DNA of 64,000 nt from Eriocheir sinensis (lineage: Eukaryota; Arthropoda; Malacostraca; Decapoda; Varunidae). Below the pieces are notes generated by a model. The model was given only the letters and a program-made list of their open reading frames with translations. It had not been told where the DNA came from and did no database searches. The position numbers and the translations under genes are program-made. This document shows, piece after piece, positions 56,872-64,000 of this stretch; position 1 is the first letter of the stretch, and every line of letters begins with the position of its first letter. The DNA lies in assembly GCF_024679095.1 (NCBI RefSeq), contig NC_066552.1, positions 14,214,423-14,278,422 on the forward strand, written 5' to 3'.

Positions 56872-59800
56872 TGCACAAAAGGAGATGGTTTACGCAATGC
56901 TAGACACAGGAGCAGGAGCGTCCCTAATAGAAGAAGATTTATTTAGGAAGGTAGGCGGGAAGATGATAGTTACAGAACCTCTCTCCATACAAGGTGTAGA
57001 TCGGACTCCAATCCCTAATAAAGGAATAGCCGAAGTAGTAGTAGACTTTGGGCACGGAGAAATTATAGAAAAGTTTGTAGTAATATCACAAGGTATAGTG
57101 TTACCAACAGCAGTTTTGTTGGGCCTAGAATTTATGTGGAGACAAAATGTGGTAGCTGCACCGCTGGACACACCTGGGCAGTTTAGTGTAATGGTGGGCG
57201 CCTACCCAGTGGAAGTTCATTCCTGGCTGCGGACGATATGAGCCCGTACCCAGAAGATCATAAACCTACTTTAGACGAGATGGAGGAAGTACCAGTGAAA
57301 GCATACGCTATTAACGTGGCGTCCTTGCTCCCAGGCACGGCAGGGTATGTCACTCTGGAGGCAGAGATTGGCAGAGCCCAGCAAGCCTTATTTCTCCCAA
57401 GGTCCAATGATATCCCTTCTTCATTTTTATTTCCCGGGTTAGTAACCTTAACTCCTAACGTCAAACAAACCAAAGGTAAATTCATCATTCCCTATGCTAA
57501 CCCAACTGAAGAAACTATTGAGATGCCAACAGGTGAAGTGATGGGACACATTTATTCTTGTCACTCAGAATACTATCAATCATCGACTAATGAATGTGTA
57601 GCGGCTGTCACAAAAACAGCTACAAAGCCGCCTGTCACCCAGTCAAGTAAGCAGATGGTACTCGATAAGCTGATAGACGAGCTATTTTTACCCTCACAAC
57701 GGGAAAATTGCTGTCTGAAGGGCCTAACCCGCAAGTATCCTGATGTGTTTGCTCTAAAACACGAGCCACTCACTATTACCCCTATTATGTTCACACTTTA
57801 AGGCTAAAAATGACAAGCCTATATATAAAAGCCATACCCAATACCAGTAAAATATCATAAAGAAATAGAGATTCAGCTCAAGGACCTTGAGGCCCAGGGT
57901 ATTATACGCCCTAGTGCGTCACCCTACAGCGCACCTCTAGTCCCTGTTGCTAAAAGGATGGTGGAGTCAGACTTTGTCTCGACTTCCGCGCTCTGAACGA
58001 TGAATTGATTGATGACAAACATCCACTCCCTAACATTAACCTCATTTTGCAACAGTTAGGGGAAAGTAAAGTATTCACCTCCCTTGATTTGCGCCAGGGC
58101 TACCACCAAGTCCCATTGGCAGAGGAATCTAAACACTTGACAGCCTTCACGACACCTTATGGCCTCTATGAATTCACTACAGTCCCCTTTGGATTAAAAA
58201 CAGCACCTGCAGCCTATCAACGGATCATGAATCAAGTTCTCATAGGTCTGACAGGAAGAATTGTACATGTATACCTTGATGATTTGATAGTACAAGGGAA
58301 AGACATGGACCATCACCTAAAGAACCTCCATGCCGTCTTGGACAGACTGCAGAAGGCTCACCTGTCCTTAAGACTAGATAAGTGTTCCTTTTCAAAGAGC
58401 AAGTAGATTATCTGGGTCACATTGTTAGTGCTTCTGGCTTGAAGCCTCAGCCCTCAAAGGTACAGGCGGTGCAACAACTCACTCCTCCGAAAACAGTCAA
58501 AGAACTTCAAGGTTTCCTGGGATTGGTTAACTTTTATAGGAAATTCATTAAAGACTTTGCCAAGATAGCATCCCCACTTAATAATTTACTCAAAGGGAGG
58601 AAAGTAACCAAGAATGATAAGACACATCTGGAGTGGAATGAAGAGGCATTGCATGCATTTAGCACACTAAAGAACAGTCTAACGACTGACATTGTTTTAG
58701 CCTTTCCGGATTTCCGGAAGCCCTTCAATCTCACCACAGATGCGTCAGATAAGGCAATAGGTGGTGTGTTGCAACAAAAGGATGAAAATGGTAATTTACG
58801 TCCCATAGCATATTTTAGTAGAACCCTGAATGGAGCAGAACGTAACTACTCAGCGGTAGAGAGAAGCTTTAGCAGTCATCTATGGCCTCAGTACTAACCG
58901 ACCCCTTATCTTGGGTTATAGGATACACATCCTGTCGGACCATAGACCACTGACTTGGCTGTTAAAAAGCACAGTGCCTAGCCGCAGGATGGCACGCTGG
59001 CAGACACTTCTAGGAGAATTTGACTTTAGTATTGATTATCTCCCAGGCTCCAGCAACATGGTAGCAGATTTTTGTCAAGGATTAGGAATCAGGAGAGTGA
59101 CGTGATAGAAGGCGAATTGGATGCTCGAATTATGTCTGTCACCCTTACGGGTGGACAGGATACGTCTGTCGCCTCTCCGGAGGGACATGACAAACAGGAT
59201 AAGTTTCTCCATTGGAGTCTTGCTGGACTCATGGAGCACCAGGATCGCGATCCTGAACTGAGAGAATTGAAGCATGCTTTTGAACAAACCACCGGTGGTA
59301 ACGTACATGAGAGAGATGAGAGAAAGGTTGCAGAGAGGAGCAATGTAACGTTAAATGCAGCTAAGAGGCACTTCAAAACTGCCTCTTAGTGAAGTGTGTG
59401 TGAGAACGGCATTCTCTACCGCGATGTTTGCGATGAATACAACAAGCAGAAAAGACTGGTTATCGTTCCACCAAGCTACATTCCTAACGCGTTAGCTTTG
59501 GCGCATTCCATGCTACCTGCAGGGCATGGAGGCACTAAGGTTACGTTGGCACGCTGTCGCAAGTTTGCGTACTGGCCGGGAATGAAGGCGGACGTGGAGC
59601 AATATGTCAGATCTTGTCCTGTCTGTTGTCGGTTTAAGAAGAGGATCCCCGCCAGCTCCACTTATGAGGTATCCAGAGGTTGGCCAACCGTTTGACAGAG
59701 TCCATATGGATATTGTCGGACCTTTGTCTGTTTCAGACGAAGGCTATAGGTATGTACTGACAGTGATAGACGTCCTGTCACGCTTCTTGGTAGCAACCCC

Positions 59801-60500
59801 CCTTCGTACGAAGGCAGCCAAGGAAGTGGCAGCTGCGTTCTACAAGAACGTAGTCTGTGTACACAGCATCCCGCCGATTCTAGTCACGGATCAAGGAAAG
59901 GAGTTCGTCAACACTCTCTTACGAGAGTTGACTCAGTTGTTACAGATTGATCATCTAGGACAACTCCTTATCACCCGTCTGCAAACGGTGTGATAGAAAG
60001 GCCTAATGGCACCTTAATAAATATCTTGAGAACTTTGTGCGAGGACAATCGCGGTATCTGGGACCAAATGCTTCCGGTTGCAACACACGCCTACAACACT
60101 GCCTACCATCGTGTTCTGAAAGATTCACCATTTTCTTGCTTTTCTCTCAGGACCCAAATGTTCCTTTTGAAGTGCTTGAGAATAAACTCCAACCTTGTTA
60201 TGATGTTGACAGCTATAAAGCATTTACTTCTAGTGTCGCGCAGCACCTATAAACTATGTCAGACCAATATAGATATAGGATGGCAGGAGTCAGAAAGAAT
60301 GTTTAGGAAATCCAAACCCAAACAGGTGGTAGTAGGAGATCAGGTCTACTTAAGGCATGTATGTACAAAGGGCGAACCAAAGAAGCTCCAGCCCTTGTTC
60401 AATGGACCTTTAGGGTGCTAGAAAAATAAGCCCTGTAGTCTTACGACTGCGTCATGTTAGAGGTGGTAAGATCAAGACAGTTCACACAAATAATGTTCAG
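56849..60500 (+). pseudogene. pol of the LTR element: protease, RT, RNase H, integrase, multiply broken
   Basis: Protease at 56849-57241 with AMLDTGAGASL. A spacer frame at 57238-57801. RT from about 57830 with breaks near 57840-57990, then LDLRQGYHQV, PFGLKTAPAAYQ and the catalytic VYLDDLIV (about 58270). A stop at about 58404; the thumb and RNase H follow (LTTDASDKAIGG, LSDHRPLTWL, DYLPGSSNMVADF) in 58382-58897 and 58911-59105. Integrase: the HHCC finger (HSMLPAGHGG, CPVC) at 59396-59695 and DDE residues in MDIVGPL, VTDQGKEF and VIERPNG. The C-terminal SPVVLRLRHVRGG lies past 60421. At least eight shifts or stops. Together these activities would make and integrate the DNA copy. Confidence 0.9.
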
Positions 60501-60817
60501 GTCGTTCACGAGGACTCTCTTGGCTTCCATGACTCTCCTAATGTCAGGCGTGCATACCCTCTCCCTGATCAAGTAGTAGAAGTGGACCCACTCCCCATGA
60601 CTTATTCCCCGAGGGCCGCTGCCATTGTCCTTTCCAGCTCCTTCCGAGCTCTCCTCACCGGCTCCTGTCTCCTCAGATGCTTCAGAGGTCCCCTCATTGG
60701 TTCCCTCAGCTCCTTCAGAGCCCTGTGTCAGTCGCTCATTACGATCCAATACGGTACCCCTTCTCTCCCCAATGTGATGGACCGCCCTCTTGAGTATCGC
60801 CAACGACCAACGAACTG

Positions 60818-62628
60818 ATGCCCCTATAATTACAGATCCTGGGTGTTGCCCTCTCCTTGTCTTCCTTGATCCCTCCAGGAGCAACCCATTCGTCCGGCCT
60901 CGTCTTCTCCCCAGTCTTTAAGATGCTGTTGACAGGACGGTACTATGTTGTCCCCGTCGTCATCAAGACGGACGACATCCAACGTCCTCTCATCAACGTG
61001 GCAAATCTAACAGCGGAAGTTTCATGGTCGATTGAACATATGAATCAATCGTTCCCCACTGTTGGTCTGCTCAGGCGCACTCTAGACTCTTTTCACATTG
61101 AGTTTGAGAAGTTATTCAAAGATCTTAACAGCTTTCTGTCGGCTATGAGTGGTAGAGATGGAAGCCCGTTTCGGACTCGCCAGAAGCGAGCCGTGGATTT
61201 CCTTGGCTCGGTAGCAAACCTCCTTTTCGGTACGGCCACTCAGGCCCAAATGGATGTGATACACGGAAGCTCTCCCAGCTCTACACTCTGTCCACAGAAG
61301 AGACGTCAACTTAACCTCCATCAGGAAGTCCTCAACGCCACAGTTCGGGACCTCCGTCATATTCATTCTGCCATCTCCGTCTAGAGTCCGCCTCGGCTTT
61401 GGCCTCAGCTATTATCCGTCAGTTCTCACTAAAAACCTTACAAATCGAAGGAAATGCGTATTTTGGAGACTATCCTTCTCATTCAGTTGGCACTTAGTGA
61501 CCTAAATCATGATACTCTGAATCTCAAGCTTGGCCTTCAGCAGCTGTCCCAAACGCAGGTTTTCTCCTCCTTCCAAATGATGTACTATTTCGTGTGCTCA
61601 GCAATGCGTCACTCCATTACCCAGGCTTACTTTTCCCTGCAGCACATGAATATTTAGCATTGTATAGAGATGTCTCTAGGGTTATTTCTAAGGTACGCTT
61701 TCCTCAGGAACCCTTCACTTCTACTTACAAATCCCCATGAAAGGGATCCCTCTGACGTGTTCGATGTGTTTAAAATGGACGCGTTGCCTTTTCATCTTGA
61801 TGGCACGCCATATTTTCTGCACACCGACACGCTTTCCACTACCTTGCGGTTTCTGAAGACCGCACTCACTATATGCTCTTAGACTCCTTGGACCGCTGTA
61901 CTAAACACCACCTGCTCTATGTATGTCCCCTGTCGCCCCTGTCTACTCGACTTCTGTCCAGCGCTGCGAGATCGCTCTCTTTCTCGATCGCCCAGACGCC
62001 CTCTCGCTGTGTTCTAAGTCTCTCCTCAGAGTCTTCCCCCGGTCTTCATCCGTCTCCTGCGGGCTGGGTCTTCGCTACCGATACTCCCCAGATGGTCACC
62101 ATGGTCTGCCCGGAAAGCCCGGACTCCAAATACAAGCAGACAATCAACGCGAAGGGTCTCCTCAGCCTAGGAATGTGCTGTCGTGCCCACTCCGACGCCT
62201 TCAGCCTCCCTGCCTCTTATAATATGGACGGTTACGCCCCGCTTAAGGTTCATCGCGCACCCTACCAAATCGGACGTGACGTTGTATCAACGATCTTGTC
62301 CAAGACTCACCCTTGGCCCCTTCCCTCCCGCCGCCGTCGCCCGGGTCGTCTCTGGCCCCCCCGCTGGACCTCCCTCCAGCACTTCACGCGCTCCAGGAAT
62401 CCGTCTCTCCGGTCCCCGCCTTCGACCCCTTCCTCCCTTGGTGGGGGTGGCTGCTCCTCCTCGGCGTCGTCTTCGTCGCCGGTGGGGTCTTCTTCTGTCT
62501 CTTCAGGTCCCGTCTCTCGGGCCTCCTCCCCCACGATCCCGCCATCCCCGTCTTGGCCCTCCATGGTCGTCCGCCGGGCGGACCGCTTCGTGCCACGAGG
62601 ACGTGGCGTGGTTTTAACGGGGGGGGTA
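60818..62628 (+). pseudogene. env-like region of the LTR element, broken
   Basis: Lies after pol where errantivirus env genes sit. A hydrophobic leader occurs near 60827-60880, interrupted by a stop (60827-60829). A basic furin-type motif, RTRQKR, at 61172-61189 is followed by a hydrophobic, glycine-containing fusion-peptide-like start (AVDFLGSVANLLFG). The central part is spread over several frames with stops at 61382, 61655 and 61880. Near the end, about 62430-62505, WWGWLLLLGVVFVAGG in yet another frame is a membrane anchor before a short tail. Layout is that of a class I, baculovirus F-type envelope protein. Not functional as read. I describe the breaks and give no joined sequence. Confidence 0.8.
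62617..62628 (+). other. Polypurine tract
   Basis: AACGGGGGGGGTA directly before the TG of the 3' LTR, the usual place for plus-strand priming. Confidence 0.75.
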
Positions 62629-63513
62629 TGTGGTGCCCCGAGGGCTGCGACACCACTCGTGTCATCATCATCTTCACCGGCAATATTTTCCGATGACAAC
62701 AGCGGTATCGACCGCTAAACCACAACACGGACTCCAACACATGATTGTCCCCACTGTTCATTTACCAACCTATACACAATTGTAATTGCCCATTAACGCA
62801 CCCGCTTATCTCTCTAAGCCAAAACACAATCACCGCGGCCTAAACACGATCAGCCGCGGAACAAAATGTTATGAAAACAAAGCTGCGTCACCGCGTGAAT
62901 TAAGCATGTCGGTTAGGTAGATTATTGTATGAGCTCGGTGTGAGTTTGATGTATGACTCACACGCCTGACGTATTACCCTCGCGATATCTGCCTATATAA
63001 GAAGCATTTTCTCCAGGCTTGACCTCAGATTAACCAGCACTCTGTTCGTGGCTGGACACTCAGTTGTCCTTCCCTAGACAACATGGGTAGAACATTCATC
63101 GTTGCTACTGTGAGTATGGAGTGAAGAATTACCATAGAGGAAAGCGTATCTAACATATCTATTGTGTTCTATTATCTTAGTTTTACTTAGGATTATATTT
63201 CTATGATACTTTATTGTGTGAGTTTTTACTCAATATTATACCAGTGTTAACGTCAGTAACCAATAGTGAAAGAAAACCTGAAGACTCATTGAGTCTAGTA
63301 AGCCAGTCGCTGGTTTAAACAATATTTTTACCCTCTGTAATATTAAGTAGTATTAAGGTAGAATAAAATACATATAAGAAAGGCGACACCGTTTCATCAC
63401 CCCATTTACGAACTCCTTTAAATACTCCTAAAGTACCAGAATTTTAAGTCAAGTGTCACTAATACAAACAGTGTGTCGTCTCCCCTGTGTGACCCGGATT
63501 ACGGGTTACAACA
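62629..63513 (+). repeat. 3' LTR
   Basis: 885 bp, about 99.6% identical by eye to the 5' LTR, with the same TATA box. The last codons and part of the env-like frame read into its start. Confidence 0.95.
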
Positions 63514-64000
63514 AGCAGGAGCCTCAGAAGCAAGATAGACTTACTAAGGGGTGAAGCTTGTTCAGAAAATTTTGACATAATAGCGATCACTGAGACATGG
63601 ATAGACACTGCTAATAGAAATTTTAGATCAGAATTTGAAATAACGGGTTATCAGATGTTTCACAAAGACAGAAGGGGCAGAAAGGGAGGTGGAGTTGCGC
63701 TATATGTTAAAGACTCACTTAAATGTTTAGTTAACAACTCAGTCAAAACTAACATGGATTCAGAATCAGTTTGGGTGGACGTTTACAAAGGGAAAGAAAA
63801 ACTAACTCTAGGAGTTATATACAGGCCACCCAACCTTAACAGGCAGGACACGAGTATATTACTACAGGAGATTGGCAGGGCGAGTATGAGTAGAAATGTC
63901 TGCGTAATGTAGGACTTTAATTATAGGAATATAGACTGGGAAGATCTAGTGGGTGACCTGGAAGCCGAGGACTTTCTTGAAGTTATACAAGATAATTTCC
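63514..64000 (+). pseudogene. CR1 ORF2 endonuclease, right part, runs off the window
   Basis: Resumes the frame broken at 54650: RSLRSKIDLLRGE, NFDIIAITETW, RKGGGVALYVKDSL, LGVIYRPPNL, then a stop at 63910-63912 replacing the first residues of the GDFN block (DFNYRNIDW follows). The RT lies beyond the window. The motif order equals the CR1 copies at 18.5-21.4 and 48.9 kb. Confidence 0.87.

Larger units (their letters stand above)
54651..63513 (+). mobile_element. Ty3/Gypsy-type LTR retrotransposon with env-like region (errantivirus-like)
   Basis: 8,863 bp bounded by LTRs of 887 and 885 bp that start TG and end CA, with a 4-bp AGCA duplication. Internal order: primer-binding-like site, gag with zinc knuckle, protease, RT, RNase H, integrase, env-like region, polypurine tract. 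RT before integrase places it in Ty3/Gypsy. The env-like region with a furin-type site and a terminal membrane anchor resembles insect errantiviruses. I counted about three substitutions and one 2-base indel between the LTRs, so insertion was recent, yet gag, pol and env are all broken by shifts and stops. It lies inside the endonuclease gene of a CR1 LINE. Confidence 0.93.

Overview
The window is animal nuclear DNA made almost entirely of transposable elements and simple-sequence tracts. I saw no operons, Shine-Dalgarno sites or other bacterial features. Very long (GA)n, (TA)n and (GT)n microsatellites, several CR1-, Jockey-, I- and RTE-type LINEs, a tRNA-derived SINE, a hAT transposon, a TTAA-flanked MITE, an env-bearing Ty3/Gypsy element and a histone H4 gene with a replication-type 3' hairpin all fit an arthropod. 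I infer a crustacean, probably a decapod; this rests on general knowledge of such genomes, not on a search.

Layout. 1-5.5 kb: a Jockey-like LINE on the minus strand (ORF1 and ORF2), a TATA/CCAAT promoter-like stretch, and a head-to-head internally deleted second copy with an open 365-codon frame. 5.5-7.4 kb: 3' part of a CR1 LINE. 7.4-7.6 kb: (TA)n. 7.6-10.9 kb: two tandem ORF1-only retroelement units separated and followed by the same GGGTGGTGTCC. 10.9-13.0 kb: RT/RNase H part of an I-like LINE. 13.0-14.6 kb: a third zinc-knuckle ORF1. 14.65-15.02 kb: histone H4 with 3' hairpin. 15-18.4 kb: simple repeats and a CR1 3' end. 18.4-22.4 kb: nearly complete CR1 LINE with an SGNH-esterase ORF1. 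22.5-24.1 kb: two tandem-repeat blocks. 24.3-26.9 kb: Jockey-like ORF2 sitting inside a (GA)n tract. 27.1-27.3 kb: MITE. 29.4-34.4 kb: nested LINEs, RTE, SINE and (TA)n tracts. 34.4-37.2 kb: purine-rich and locally duplicated DNA with a perfect 17-bp inverted repeat. 37.2-41.5 kb: RT remnant, a 2.7-kb array of 24-bp repeats, and an RNase H remnant. 42.7 and 43.5 kb: two further SINE copies. 44.5-45.3 kb: CR1 3' end. 45.89-48.41 kb: hAT element. 48.6-51.1 kb: CR1 copy with a nested LINE insertion. 52.3-64 kb: another CR1 LINE split inside its endonuclease by an 8.86-kb LTR retrotransposon with gag, pol and env-like regions and nearly identical LTRs.

How the parts relate. LINE proteins recur in modular form: zinc-knuckle ORF1s (Jockey/I type), esterase ORF1s (CR1 type), endonuclease plus RT, and RNase H at the C-terminus of I-like copies. 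Short elements such as the SINE and the ORF1-only units lack RT and would need it in trans. Almost every element is broken by stops or one-base shifts, often in homopolymers, so residual sequencing indels should be kept in mind. The host-gene candidates are histone H4 and, weakly, a first-exon-like promoter near 28.2 kb and a kinase-loop-like fragment near 33.7 kb.
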